Assembly (NCBI RefSeq): GCF_003399625.1
Contig: NZ_NBXA01000007.1
Coordinates: 62,001 to 126,000, forward strand
Direction: 5' to 3'
Origin: Subtercola boreus
Lineage (GTDB): Bacteria > Actinomycetota > Actinomycetes > Actinomycetales > Microbacteriaceae
DNA length: 64,000 nucleotides
How positions within the stretch are numbered: the first letter of the stretch is position 1; each line of letters begins with the position of its first letter. Positions 18,332-28,886 of the stretch are shown here, piece after piece. Position numbers and translations under genes: made by a program. The notes under the pieces were generated by a model that had not been told where the DNA came from, searched no databases, and worked only from the letters and a program-made list of their open reading frames with translations.

Positions 18332-19186
18332 TCAGATCGCGTAGTCGACCACGACGGGCGTGTGATCCGACCAGCGCTCGTCGTGAGCGGCGGCGCGATC
18401 GACCGAGTAGTTCGTCACACGGGCGGCGAGCTCGGGCGTCGCCATCTGGTAGTCGATGCGCCAGCCCGTGTCGTTGTCGAACGCCTGGCCGCGCCATGAC
18501 CACCAGGTGTAGGGGCCGTCGACCTCACCGGCCTGCTGGCGCCCGATGTCGACCCAGCCGAGCCCGGGACCGGTCGAGCCGTCGACGCCCTCGACCGTCG
18601 CGCCCGCCTCGCCGAAGAACCGGTCGAAGTACGCCCGCTCCTTCGGAAGGAAGCCGGCGCGCTTGACGTTGCCCTTCCAGTTGCGGATGTCGAGGGTCTT
18701 GTGGCCCACGTTCAGGTCGCCGACGACCACCGCGAGCGGTGAGTGCAGAGCGATCTCGGGCAGGCGCGTCGCCATCCCGTCGAGGAACCGGTACTTCTCG
18801 ACCTGCTTCGGCGTACCGTCTTCGCCCGAGTGCACGTAGGCGCTGACGACGGTGACGATCTGGCCGTTCACCTCGTAGTCCGCTTCGAGCCAGCGCCCGG
18901 CGCTGTCGAATTCGTCGTCGCCGATGGTGACCCGGTGGATGCTCGCGGCAGCCCGCGACGCGATGGCGACCCCCGCGCGGCCCTTCGCCGTGGCGGCGTC
19001 GTGGAGGATGTTCCACTCCGGCCCGAGCAGGCCCTCGATGTCCTCCGTGGCGGCGCGCACCTCCTGGATCGCGAGGATGTCGACGTCGCGGGCATCCAGC
19101 CACGCCCCCATGCCCTTCCGGAAGGCGGCCCGGATGCCGTTGGTGTTGATCGACGCGATACGCAGGTTGGTGGTGCCAGAACTCAT
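18332..19186 (-). CDS. xthA: Exodeoxyribonuclease III (AP endonuclease family)
   Basis: A 284-residue DNA repair nuclease of the EEP fold that cuts at abasic sites. Visible catalytic elements are the metal-binding Glu in IQEVRA, the GDLNVGHKTLDIRN block (Asp/Asn), and the terminal SDHTPVVVDY with the catalytic Asp-His. The N-terminus begins LRIASINTNGIRAA. It is transcribed on its own from a leaderless-type promoter, diverging from nothing nearby and followed by trpS on the same strand. Confidence 0.93.
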   Translation of the reverse strand: MSSGTTNLRIASINTNGIRAAFRKGMGAWLDARDVDILAIQEVRAATEDIEGLLGPEWNILHDAATAKGRAGVAIASRAAASIHRVTIGDDEFDSAGRWLEADYEVNGQIVTVVSAYVHSGEDGTPKQVEKYRFLDGMATRLPEIALHSPLAVVVGDLNVGHKTLDIRNWKGNVKRAGFLPKERAYFDRFFGEAGATVEGVDGSTGPGLGWVDIGRQQAGEVDGPYTWWSWRGQAFDNDTGWRIDYQMATPELAARVTNYSVDRAAAHDERWSDHTPVVVDYAI

Positions 19187-19192
19187 GCCCTC

Positions 19193-19198
19193 AGTGTA
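19193..19198 (-). promoter_or_regulatory. Leaderless -10 box (TACACT) for xthA
   Basis: On the minus strand TACACT is followed by six bases and the ATG at 19186. Confidence 0.55.
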
Positions 19199-19216
19199 GA
19201 GGGAGCCCCCGACACG

Positions 19217-20407
19217 CTACTTCCGGGGTGGGGTGGCGGCGGCGGGATCGATGGCGGGAGCCGCCTTCTCCGTGGCGAGCTCGCGGTCGATGCGCTTGAG
19301 CGAACGGCGGAGGTTCGTCTTGCGGAGCCCCCGGGCATCCGCGAGCTCTTCGGAGAGCTGCGCGTGCTTCGCCTCGAGCACCTGCCGGTGGGCATCCGCC
19401 TCCGTCTGCAGGGCCTCCTGCTCCTTCTGTTCAGGAGTCAGCTGCCGCGCTTCGATGCCGGCGTCGCTCATGCTGACCGTGATCCACGAGGCGACGATCA
19501 GCACGACCTGGCAGATCAGGTTGAACCAGATGAGGATGCCGATGATGACGGCGAAGGAGGCGAGCAGGGGGTTGGATGTCGCGCCGCCGAGCAGCGTCGA
19601 GCCGAGCGCCTTCAGCACCCCCATCGCTGCGCCGCCGAGGGCTGCACCCGGGAGGAGCTTGGAGAACGGGATCGGCACGCCCGAGAGGATCCGGTACACC
19701 CCGGCCAGCACGAGGGTGTCGAAGAAGAACACCACCACGAGGCCGATCACCCGGCCGACGATCTCGGCGAAGAGTGACGCGTGATCGAGCCCGATGAGGT
19801 CGTAGACGAACCCGAGCGCCGCCGTGGACGCAACGGTCATGGCCATCGAGACCAGCAGCACGACGGCGAACACGATCGCGAAACCGAGATCCTTCACCTT
19901 CAGCAGGGCGAAGTTGGTGGTGGGCCCTGGCACGTTGAAGATCAGGCGGATCGCGCTCCGCATGGCGCCCAGGAATCCGACGGCCGTGAGGATCAGCCCC
20001 GCGGCTGCGACGATCCCCGTCCAGCCGAGCACGGGGGACGCGGAGGTCAGCGCCTCGGGTTTGATCGCCCCGTTCTCGCCGATCAGCCCGGGAATGCCCG
20101 AATTGAGCTGGCTGATCAGGGCATCCTGCAAGCCGGGGTTGGAGGCCAGCGCGATGCCGAAGACGGAGAAGGTGACGGCCAGCGCCGCGAAGATCGCGAA
20201 GACGGCCTGGTAGCTCATGCCCGAGGCGAGGAGCGGCCCGCCATTGGTGCCGTAGTTCGTGAAGACCCGCACGGGCTTCGAGGCGACGACCTTGGCGATC
20301 AGACCAGCGATGCCGCCCTGCGGCTCCGAGGAGCGGGAGGCGGCATCGTCTGTCGCGTCTTCGACGACGTCACTGGGCTTCGCGTCTTTCGTCGTGGTTG
20401 TGGTCAC
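19217..20407 (-). CDS. YihY/BrkB-family membrane protein
   Basis: A 396-residue protein with a cytosolic acidic head (about 1-50), six hydrophobic helices (about 55-300) with the family motif SGMSYQAVFAIFAALAV near the first helix, and a long charged C-terminal tail (about 305-396) likely to be a coiled coil, rich in Gln, Glu and Arg. The family was once called ribonuclease BN, a name now withdrawn, so no enzymatic role should be inferred. It starts with GTG behind a leaderless-type promoter and converges on nothing. Confidence 0.82.
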   Translation of the reverse strand: MTTTTTKDAKPSDVVEDATDDAASRSSEPQGGIAGLIAKVVASKPVRVFTNYGTNGGPLLASGMSYQAVFAIFAALAVTFSVFGIALASNPGLQDALISQLNSGIPGLIGENGAIKPEALTSASPVLGWTGIVAAAGLILTAVGFLGAMRSAIRLIFNVPGPTTNFALLKVKDLGFAIVFAVVLLVSMAMTVASTAALGFVYDLIGLDHASLFAEIVGRVIGLVVVFFFDTLVLAGVYRILSGVPIPFSKLLPGAALGGAAMGVLKALGSTLLGGATSNPLLASFAVIIGILIWFNLICQVVLIVASWITVSMSDAGIEARQLTPEQKEQEALQTEADAHRQVLEAKHAQLSEELADARGLRKTNLRRSLKRIDRELATEKAAPAIDPAAATPPRK

Positions 20408-20413
20408 GAGCCC

Positions 20414-20419
20414 AGCCTA
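20414..20419 (-). promoter_or_regulatory. Leaderless -10 box (TAGGCT) for the YihY/BrkB gene
   Basis: On the minus strand TAGGCT is followed by six bases and the GTG at 20407. It lies in the 23-base gap after sdhB. Confidence 0.55.
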
Positions 20420-20430
20420 GATCGAACGGG

Positions 20431-21183
20431 TCAGCGCTTGCCGAACATGATGGCCTGCTTGACTTCTGCGATCGCCTGCGTGACCTGGATGCCGCGGGGG
20501 CACGCCTCGGAGCAGTTGAAGGTGGTGCGGCAGCGCCACACGCCCTCTTTGTCGTTCAGGATGTCGAGGCGCACGGAGGACGCCTCGTCGCGGGAGTCGA
20601 AGATGAAGCGGTGGGCGTTCACGATCGCGGCAGGCCCGAAGTACTGCCCGTCGGTCCAGAACACGGGGCACGACGAGGTGCACGCGGCGCAGAGGATGCA
20701 CTTGGTGGTGTCGTCGAAGCGCGCACGCTCGGTGGCCGACTGCAGGCGCTCCTTGTCGGGCTTCGACGAGGCCTGGAGGAACGGCTGCACTTCGCGGTAG
20801 GAGGCGAAGAACGGCTCCATGTCCACGACGAGGTCCTTCTCCAGCGGCAGGCCCTTGATGGCCTCCACGTAGATGGGCTTCGTGATGTCGAGGTCCTTCA
20901 TCAGCGTCTTGCAGGCGAGACGGTTGCGGCCGTTGATGCGCATGGCATCCGATCCGCAGACGCCGTGCGCGCAGGAGCGACGGAAGGTCAGCGAACCGTC
21001 CTGCTCCCACTTGATCTTGTGCAGGGCATCCAGCACCCGGTCCGTCGGGTACAGCTCCACGTCGAAGTCCTGCCAGCGCGGCTCTTCGTCGACCTCCGGG
21101 TTGAAGCGGCGCACCATCATGGTGACGGTGAAGCTGGTGGTGGAGTTCGCCGGCGACTCTTTGTCGAGGGTTGCGGTTGCCAT
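20431..21183 (-). CDS. sdhB: Succinate dehydrogenase iron-sulfur subunit
   Basis: Carries electrons from SdhA to the membrane quinone site. The 250 residues include a plant-type [2Fe-2S] ferredoxin cluster (CAHGVCGSDAMRINGRNRLAC), the [4Fe-4S] motif CILCAACTSSCP, and the [3Fe-4S] motif from CRTTFNCSEACPRGI. It is the last gene of sdhCDAB and starts three bases after the sdhA stop. Confidence 0.97.
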   Translation of the reverse strand: MATATLDKESPANSTTSFTVTMMVRRFNPEVDEEPRWQDFDVELYPTDRVLDALHKIKWEQDGSLTFRRSCAHGVCGSDAMRINGRNRLACKTLMKDLDITKPIYVEAIKGLPLEKDLVVDMEPFFASYREVQPFLQASSKPDKERLQSATERARFDDTTKCILCAACTSSCPVFWTDGQYFGPAAIVNAHRFIFDSRDEASSVRLDILNDKEGVWRCRTTFNCSEACPRGIQVTQAIAEVKQAIMFGKR

Positions 21184-21186
21184 GGT

Positions 21187-22986
<1,800 letters not shown>

Positions 22987-23008
22987 TGGGATGCTTTCTG
23001 GTGGATCG

Positions 23009-23458
23009 TTACGGGACCGGGCAGAAGGAGAGAGCCTGGTCCGCCGGGATCAGAGTGCTGCAGGGGTCGAACGTGAAGACGACGAGCGTGCCGAGCACGA
23101 TCAGCACGACGGCTGCGACGAACAGCGCACCGAGCAGGATGCGACGCACGGTCGGGTTCGACGCGTAGTCGTTCACGATGGTGCGCATGCCGTTCGAGCC
23201 GTGGATCATGGCGAGCCAGAGCATCACGACGTCCCAGATCTGCCAGAACGGGGTGGCGTACTTGCCCGCGACGAAGGCGAAGTCGATGGCCTTGATGCCA
23301 TCGCCCTGCACGAGGTTCACGAAGAGGTGGCCGAAGATCAGGATGATCAGCAGCACACCAGAGGCGCGCATGTAGATCCAGCCGTACTTCTCCCAGTTGA
23401 CGCGGCCCTTCGAGGCGCGCTGCTGGGGCTGGCGGGGGGACTCGATGATCGTCGACAT
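23009..23458 (-). CDS. sdhD: Succinate dehydrogenase hydrophobic membrane anchor subunit
   Basis: A 149-residue anchor with three hydrophobic helices. The conserved histidines in [10 protein letters not shown] and [11 protein letters not shown] are likely haem and quinone-site ligands. Its ATG overlaps the sdhC stop by one base (TGATG). The C-terminus carries two cysteines (DPCST, SFCPVP), which is not typical and has no known role. Confidence 0.92.
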   Translation of the reverse strand: MSTIIESPRQPQQRASKGRVNWEKYGWIYMRASGVLLIILIFGHLFVNLVQGDGIKAIDFAFVAGKYATPFWQIWDVVMLWLAMIHGSNGMRTIVNDYASNPTVRRILLGALFVAAVVLIVLGTLVVFTFDPCSTLIPADQALSFCPVP

Positions 23459-23883
23459 CAGTGGGGCTCCGTAAAGACGTTGTGGAGATGGATCGGGGCG
23501 AAGCCCAGCGTTCCGATGACCCAGACGGCGATGACGATCCAGAACAGCAGGCGCTGGTACTTCGCGCCCTTGCTCCAGAAGTCGATGAGGATGATGCGGA
23601 GCCCGTTGAAGGCGTGGAACATGATGGCGATCACCAGCGCGGTCTCACCGAGCCCCATGATCGGGTTCTTGTAGGTGCTCATGACCGCGTCGTAGGCGCC
23701 GGGCGAGACCCGGATCATCGCCGTGTCGAGCACGTGAACGAGCAGGAAGAAGTAGATGGCCACACCGGTGATCCGGTGGAGCACCCACGACCACATGCCC
23801 GTATTGCCGCGGTACAGGGTACCGGCCGGCCGTTTCGACGAACTCCGGGCTGTGGTGAGCGTCGATACCGCTTCATTGGGCAC
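23458..23883 (-). CDS. sdhC: Succinate dehydrogenase cytochrome b556 subunit
   Basis: A 141-residue membrane anchor with three helices. The Sdh_cyt signature is GMWSWVLHRITGVAIYFFLLVHVLD, with a haem-ligand-like His in each helix. The start is the GTG at 23883, six bases after the GGGGG of a strong AAAGGGGG ribosome site; a TTG at 23889 is too close to it. It is the first gene of the sdhCDAB operon. Confidence 0.92.
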   Translation of the reverse strand: MPNEAVSTLTTARSSSKRPAGTLYRGNTGMWSWVLHRITGVAIYFFLLVHVLDTAMIRVSPGAYDAVMSTYKNPIMGLGETALVIAIMFHAFNGLRIILIDFWSKGAKYQRLLFWIVIAVWVIGTLGFAPIHLHNVFTEPH

Positions 23884-23984
23884 GAGCAACCCCCTTTGGT
23901 TAAGGATGGGTTCGTGGCCCCGGCAACAGTTCTGGAACGCACGAATTCTGTATCAGCATAATGTTCGCATCGTGAAATGTCTTG

Positions 23985-25139
23985 TTAGGAGAGCCTTACC
24001 CGACGCTGCGCAGTGGGTTCAAGTCTAGGCACGCCGATCACCGATTCGTAGTGCTTGACGAGCTCGTCGCAGACGTTCGTCCACGTGCGGCCGAGCACGG
24101 CACGCCGACCCGCCTCACCGAACCGCAGTCGCAGTGTCTCGCTCGCGACCAGATCCTCGACGAGCTGGCGGAGCTCTGACGGATCCGCCGGGTCGTAGAG
24201 GTACCCGTCTGTGCCGTCGGCGACGAGGTCGATCGGCCCGCCGGCGCGGGGGGCGACCACAGGCAGACCGGCTGCGTGCGCCTCCTGCAGGGTCTGGCCG
24301 AACGTCTCCTCTGTACCCGTGTGCAGAAAGAGGTCGAAAGCGGCGTAGGCATCGGAGAGCGCCTCTCCGCCGAGCCGCCCGAGGAACGTGACGGGCATGC
24401 CGTCTGTCGCCCGGGCGACGGATGCCTCGCTCGGACCGTCGCCGACGACGGCGAGATGGATGCCCGGCACCCCCCTCAGCTCGGCGAGCCGTTCCACCTG
24501 CTTCTCCGGCGCCAGGCGTCCGACGTACCCCACGACGACCTCGTCTCCGTTCGGGCGGAGCCGCTCCCGGATCTCCGCGGCCGAGGGCCGCGACCGGTTG
24601 TTCGGGTGGAACGCCTCGAGGTCGACACCACGGGCCCACCGCTTGAGTCTCGGAACGCCGATGCTCTGCAGATCATCCATCGATGCGCTCGACGGAACGA
24701 GGGTGAGGTTCGCGCCCTCGTGCACCCACTTCACGAACTTCCAGGTGAGCTTCGTCGCGGGCCCGAGATGGTTGCGTTTCGCATAGCCGGCCATGTCGGT
24801 CTGGAAGATCGCCACCGAGGGGACGCCGAGCCGGTTCGCCGCGGCGATGGCCTGGGCGCCGAGGAAGAACGGAGAGGCGGCGTGCACGACGTCCGGTTCG
24901 AACTGGGCGATGAGGCGTTGTACGAGCAGGTTCGGAAGCCCGACCGGAAAGCTGCGGTAGCGCGCGGCCGGCACCTCGAAGACCGGGAATCCCCGGTAGT
25001 GCGACGGGGCGTGCGCCGCCGGGCAGATCACGATGGCGTCGTGGCCTTCCCGGGCAAGATGATCGAGCACCTTGCAGACGCTGTTGGTTACTCCATTGAC
25101 GGTGGGGAGGAAGCTTTCGGTCACGATTGCAACTCTCAT
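23985..25139 (-). CDS. GT4-family glycosyltransferase, GDP-mannose alpha-mannosyltransferase-like (MgtA/PimB type)
   Basis: A 384-residue GT-B fold enzyme that probably adds mannose to a membrane lipid. The N-terminal domain begins MRVAIVTESFLPTVNGVTNSV; the C-terminal domain has VVGYVGRLAPEKQVERL and the donor-site HTGTEETFGQTLQEAHAAGLPVV with the ExxxxxxxE motif. The start is the ATG at 25139, which matches homologues; upstream in-frame codons lack support. It diverges from manC, which makes its likely donor. The acceptor is unknown. Confidence 0.82.
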   Translation of the reverse strand: MRVAIVTESFLPTVNGVTNSVCKVLDHLAREGHDAIVICPAAHAPSHYRGFPVFEVPAARYRSFPVGLPNLLVQRLIAQFEPDVVHAASPFFLGAQAIAAANRLGVPSVAIFQTDMAGYAKRNHLGPATKLTWKFVKWVHEGANLTLVPSSASMDDLQSIGVPRLKRWARGVDLEAFHPNNRSRPSAAEIRERLRPNGDEVVVGYVGRLAPEKQVERLAELRGVPGIHLAVVGDGPSEASVARATDGMPVTFLGRLGGEALSDAYAAFDLFLHTGTEETFGQTLQEAHAAGLPVVAPRAGGPIDLVADGTDGYLYDPADPSELRQLVEDLVASETLRLRFGEAGRRAVLGRTWTNVCDELVKHYESVIGVPRLEPTAQRRVRLS

Positions 25140-25214
25140 GGCTTCCACGGTAGGAAGCGAGTGTGGCGTTCCCATGAATGCGGAGTGACTGCGGGGTGCA
25201 CATGTGGCTATCGG

Positions 25215-25220
25215 TAAGGT
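25215..25220 (+). promoter_or_regulatory. Leaderless-type -10 box (TAAGGT) for manC
   Basis: TAAGGT is followed by seven bases (GGGGCGC) and the ATG at 25228. AAGGTGGGG could instead be read as a ribosome site, so the two readings compete. Confidence 0.45.
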
Positions 25221-25227
25221 GGGGCGC

Positions 25228-26349
25228 ATGAGTGCACACAACGACCTGATCGGGCGTTTCTACAGCGTCATCCCGGCCGGCGGAATCGGTTCGAGGCTCT
25301 GGCCGCTGTCGCGGGCGGATGCTCCCAAATTCCTGCACGACCTGAGCGGTTCGGGCCAGAGTCTGCTGCGCGACACCTGGGACCGGTTGGTGCCCCTCGC
25401 GGGCGAGCAGCGCATCATGGTCGTCACCGGCCGCGCCCACCGGGCTGCTGTGGAGCGGCAACTGCCCGCGCTCGCCGATGAGAATGTGGTGCTCGAGAGC
25501 GAGCCCCGTGAGTCGAGCGCTGCGATCGGGCTGGCGGCGGCCATCCTGAATCGGCGGGAGCCGGGCGTGATCATCGGCTCGTTCGCGGCCGACCATGTGA
25601 TCGGGCATCCCGAGCAGTTCCGTGACGTGGTGCGTGAGGCGATGGTCACCGCGGATGCGGGCTACATCACCACCATCGGCATCATGCCCACCGAGCCCTC
25701 GATCGGGTTCGGCTACATCCACGCCGGCAAGCCGCTGGGGGTCGAGGGCGCTCCCGGGGCAATGTTCGTCGACAGTTTCGTCGAGAAGCCCGACCTGAAG
25801 ACGGCCGAACGCTACGTCAAGACGGGCAAGTACCTCTGGAACGCGGGAATGTTCATCGCCCGCGCCGACGTCCTGCTCGAGCAGATCGGCCGTTCGCGGC
25901 CCGACATGCTCGCCGGCCTGATGGAGCTCGCGGAGGCCTGGGACACCCCGCGCCGAGGCGCCGTCGTCGACCACATCTGGCCCGAGCTCGAGAAGATCGC
26001 GATCGACTACACCGTTGCCGAGCCGAGTGCGAAGGAGGGCAAACTGGCGGTCGTGCCCGGAACGTTCAGCTGGGACGACGTGGGCGACTTCGCCTCGATC
26101 GCGAAGCTGCACTCGGGTGGCCGGAAGAGCGAGCTCGCCATCCTCGGCAAGAACGCGCGCATCCTCTCGGATTCCTCCAGCGGCGTCGTCGTCTCGAACA
26201 GCAACCGGGTGATCAGCCTGATCGGTGTGGAGGACATCATCGTGGTCGACACCCCCGATGCGCTGCTCGTCACCACGAGCGCACACGCCCAGCGGGTGAA
26301 GGCCGTCGTCGACGCGCTCCGCCTGTCGGGTTCAGGAGACGTGCTCTGA
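25228..26349 (+). CDS. manC: Mannose-1-phosphate guanylyltransferase
   Basis: Makes GDP-mannose from mannose-1-phosphate and GTP in the cytosol. The 373-residue protein has the nucleotide-binding GGIGSRLWPLSR at about residues 19-30, the FVEKP metal/substrate motif, and WNAGMFIARAD. It lacks the isomerase domain of the long, bifunctional type. It supplies the donor for both the mannosyltransferase that diverges from it and the polyprenol-phosphate mannose synthase at 13.9 kb. Confidence 0.9.
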   Translation: MSAHNDLIGRFYSVIPAGGIGSRLWPLSRADAPKFLHDLSGSGQSLLRDTWDRLVPLAGEQRIMVVTGRAHRAAVERQLPALADENVVLESEPRESSAAIGLAAAILNRREPGVIIGSFAADHVIGHPEQFRDVVREAMVTADAGYITTIGIMPTEPSIGFGYIHAGKPLGVEGAPGAMFVDSFVEKPDLKTAERYVKTGKYLWNAGMFIARADVLLEQIGRSRPDMLAGLMELAEAWDTPRRGAVVDHIWPELEKIAIDYTVAEPSAKEGKLAVVPGTFSWDDVGDFASIAKLHSGGRKSELAILGKNARILSDSSSGVVVSNSNRVISLIGVEDIIVVDTPDALLVTTSAHAQRVKAVVDALRLSGSGDVL

Positions 26350-26394
26350 CATTCCGATTGCGCAACGGCGCCGTCTGACGGCGTGGCCGACGGA

Positions 26395-26400
26395 TAGGTT
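26395..26400 (+). promoter_or_regulatory. Leaderless -10 box (TAGGTT) for the first BMP lipoprotein
   Basis: TAGGTT is followed by seven bases and the ATG at 26408. No ribosome site is visible. Confidence 0.5.
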
Positions 26401-26407
26401 TGTTCCT

Positions 26408-27472
26408 ATGAAGTCGACCATTCGCGCCGTTTCCGTTCTCGCCGTCGTCGCGTCAGCCGCCCTGGTGCTCGCCGGATGCGCTCCCGCTCCCGCGCCGTCG
26501 ACCTCGTCGGCCAGCGCGTACTGCGCGCGCATGGTCACGAACTCGGGCGGTATCGACGACCGCTCGTTCAACCAGTCCAGCTGGGAGGGCCTGCAGAAGG
26601 CGGAGGCCGACCTCGGCATCACGGCCCAGGTGCTGGTGTCGACGAACGAGACCGACCTCGCTCCCAACGTGGAGCAGGCGGTGAACAGCGGGTGCGGCTT
26701 CGTGCTCACGGTCGGCTACGAACTGGCCGATGCAACGAGTGCCCAGGCGGCGTCGCATCCGTCGACCCACTTCGCAATCGTCGACGAGCAGGTGACCGCG
26801 CCGAACGTCAAGTCGATCCTGTTCGACACGGCCCAGGCCTCCTACCTCGCGGGCTATCTCGCCGCCGGTGTGTCGAAGACCGGGAAGGTCGCGACCTTCG
26901 GCGGTGGCAACCAGCCGCCCGTCACCCTCTTCATGGACGGATTCGTCGACGGGGTCGCCGCCTACAACGCCGCACACGGAACGAGCGTGCTGGCTCTCGG
27001 CTGGGACAAGGCGGGCCAGGACGGCGTCTTCACCGGCGACTTCGAAGACGTCAACAAGGGCAAGACGGTCACGCAGGCCTTCATCGACCAGGGCGCAGAT
27101 GTGATCATGCCCGTAGCCGGCCAGGTCGGAGAGGGCGCCGCCGCAGCCGCTTCGGAGTCGGGAAACGCCAAGATCATCTGGGTCGACAACGACGGATATG
27201 ACACCCTGCCGGCTGAGTACAAGTCGATCCTGCTCACGAGCGTCATGAAGAAGACCGGTGATGCTGTCGAACAGATCGTCGGAGACGACTCGAAGGGCAC
27301 GTTCGACAGTGCCGCCTACATCGGTACCCTCGCCAACGGCGGTGTCGACCTCGCGCCCTACCACGACCTCGAATCGAGCCTTCCGGCCGGGCTCGCCGAC
27401 GAGGTGACGGCGTTGAAGGCCGACATCGTCTCGGGCAAGGTTGTTGTGTCGTCGCCCAGCCAGCCCCGGTAA
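26408..27472 (+). CDS. BMP-family lipoprotein, substrate-binding protein of a nucleoside ABC importer (first copy)
   Basis: A 354-residue exported lipoprotein. The signal ends in a lipobox, VLAGC (Cys24). After it comes a short Ala/Pro/Ser linker. The mature domain has the BMP/Med hallmarks GGIDDRSFNQSSWEGLQKA, TVGYELADA and AGYLAAGVSKTGKVATFGG. BMP proteins known in other bacteria bind purine nucleosides. It is related to the following gene throughout its length, but has its own leaderless-type promoter. Confidence 0.88.
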   Translation: MKSTIRAVSVLAVVASAALVLAGCAPAPAPSTSSASAYCARMVTNSGGIDDRSFNQSSWEGLQKAEADLGITAQVLVSTNETDLAPNVEQAVNSGCGFVLTVGYELADATSAQAASHPSTHFAIVDEQVTAPNVKSILFDTAQASYLAGYLAAGVSKTGKVATFGGGNQPPVTLFMDGFVDGVAAYNAAHGTSVLALGWDKAGQDGVFTGDFEDVNKGKTVTQAFIDQGADVIMPVAGQVGEGAAAAASESGNAKIIWVDNDGYDTLPAEYKSILLTSVMKKTGDAVEQIVGDDSKGTFDSAAYIGTLANGGVDLAPYHDLESSLPAGLADEVTALKADIVSGKVVVSSPSQPR

Positions 27473-27679
27473 CGAGCGCCGAGGAGCGTTCTGCGCCTGT
27501 TATCTGCGCCGTGCGCCAGATCCCGGCGTGAACATTTCAGCAGTATTAACGGGTCACCACGTCTTTGTAACGCTTGCGCTCCAAAGCGACCCTGAGGCAA
27601 GACGGCGCTCGTGACTTTGGGTAACGTGTATCCCCACAGCACCTGCGCCCCGCCCCGGGGCAACCTTTTGGAGGACATC

Positions 27680-28792
27680 TTGAGCAACACCAAACGCCGT
27701 CTGGTCTTCGGTGGCCTGGCCACCCTCGCAACCGCGGCCCTGCTTGCCGGCTGCGCGTCGGCCCCGACGACCTCGTCGTCGAATGCGCCGACTGCGTCCG
27801 CGGCAGCGAACTTCAAGCCCTGCATGGTCTCCGACCTCGGTGGCTTCGACGACAAGTCCTTCAACCAGCTGGGCGACGAGGGCCTGAAGGACGGCGCAGA
27901 AGCCGTCGGTGTGAAGCCGATCGAGGTGCAGTCCGCTGCAGAGACCGACTACGCGCCGAACATCGACAGCCTCATCTCGCAGAACTGCACACTGATCGTC
28001 ACCGTCGGCTTCGCCCTCTCGGCTGCCACCGTCACCGCGGCACTCGCGAACCCGACCGTCGACTTCGCCATCATCGACGATGCTGCCGACAACAACTTCG
28101 ACGGCAAGACCGACGCTCCGAACATCAAGCCGATCCTGTTCAACACGGCTCAGGCCGCGTTCCTCGCCGGCTACGCTTCGGCGAGCTACAGCAAGGCCGG
28201 AAAGGTCGCCACGTACGGCGGCATGAACTTCCCGACCGTCACCATCTTCATGGACGGCTTCGCCCAGGGCGTGGCGTACTACAACACGCAGAAGTCGAAG
28301 TCGGTGCAGGTGCTCGGCTACGACACGAAGAGCCCTGACTCGGCGACCTTCACCGGCGGCTTCGAAGCCAACGACACGGCCAAGACCACCGCTCAGAACT
28401 TCATCGACCAGGGTGCAGACGTTCTGCTTCCCGTCGGTGGCCCGATCTTCCAGAGCGCAGGCGCGGCGATCACCGACTCCGGCAAGGATGTCGCGCTGCT
28501 CGGTGCTGACGCTGACGTGTTCGACACCTTCCCGACCTACGACAGCCTCTACTTCACCTCGGTGCTGAAGGGCATCAAGCAGGCCACGAGCGACGTCGTC
28601 AAGGCAGCGGCCACCGGCGGTACCTTCGACACCACCGCCTACATCGGCGACCTGTCGAACGACGGTGTCGGCATCGCGCCGTTCCACGACTTCTCCAGCA
28701 AGATCGACTCCGGTCTGCAGGGTGAACTCGACACCATCAAGGCGAGCATCATCTCGGGTTCCATTCCCGTGACGTCGTACCTCACCAAGTAG
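27680..28792 (+). CDS. BMP-family lipoprotein, substrate-binding protein of a nucleoside ABC importer (second copy)
   Basis: A 370-residue lipoprotein with lipobox LLAGC and a Ser/Thr/Ala linker, then GGFDDKSFNQLGDEGLKDG, TVGFALSAA and AGYASASYSKAGKVATYGG, equivalent to the first copy. The start is the TTG at 27680, preceded by TTGGAGGACATC. Codon use is more AT-tolerant and very regular, as expected of a highly expressed protein. A strong terminator lies just behind it, so it may be made in excess over the transporter. Confidence 0.88.
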   Translation: MSNTKRRLVFGGLATLATAALLAGCASAPTTSSSNAPTASAAANFKPCMVSDLGGFDDKSFNQLGDEGLKDGAEAVGVKPIEVQSAAETDYAPNIDSLISQNCTLIVTVGFALSAATVTAALANPTVDFAIIDDAADNNFDGKTDAPNIKPILFNTAQAAFLAGYASASYSKAGKVATYGGMNFPTVTIFMDGFAQGVAYYNTQKSKSVQVLGYDTKSPDSATFTGGFEANDTAKTTAQNFIDQGADVLLPVGGPIFQSAGAAITDSGKDVALLGADADVFDTFPTYDSLYFTSVLKGIKQATSDVVKAAATGGTFDTTAYIGDLSNDGVGIAPFHDFSSKIDSGLQGELDTIKASIISGSIPVTSYLTK

Positions 28793-28813
28793 TATCCAGC
28801 CCGTTGCGGGCAC

Positions 28814-28856
28814 GGGTGGGGGAATCGGATTCGTCCGGTTTCCCCACCCTCTTTTT
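28814..28856 (+). terminator. Rho-independent terminator between the second BMP gene and the importer ATPase
   Basis: GGGTGGGGGAA and TTTCCCCACCC form the stem and are followed by TCTTTTT. It is the most canonical terminator in the window. It separates the binding-protein gene from the ATPase gene. Confidence 0.88.
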
Positions 28857-28874
28857 AACCATCCGACCCACAGG

Positions 28875-28880
28875 TAGATT
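28875..28880 (+). promoter_or_regulatory. Leaderless -10 box (TAGATT) for the importer ATPase gene
   Basis: TAGATT is followed by six bases (GAAACA) and the ATG at 28887, directly behind the terminator. It would give the transporter genes their own transcript. Confidence 0.65.
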
Positions 28881-28886
28881 GAAACA

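Noticed and set aside
23973-23995. Iron-box-like sequence (TAAGGCTNTCCTAA) near the sdh promoter
   Set aside because: It is the last codons and stop of the mannosyltransferase gene, and spacing does not fit the DtxR/IdeR consensus.
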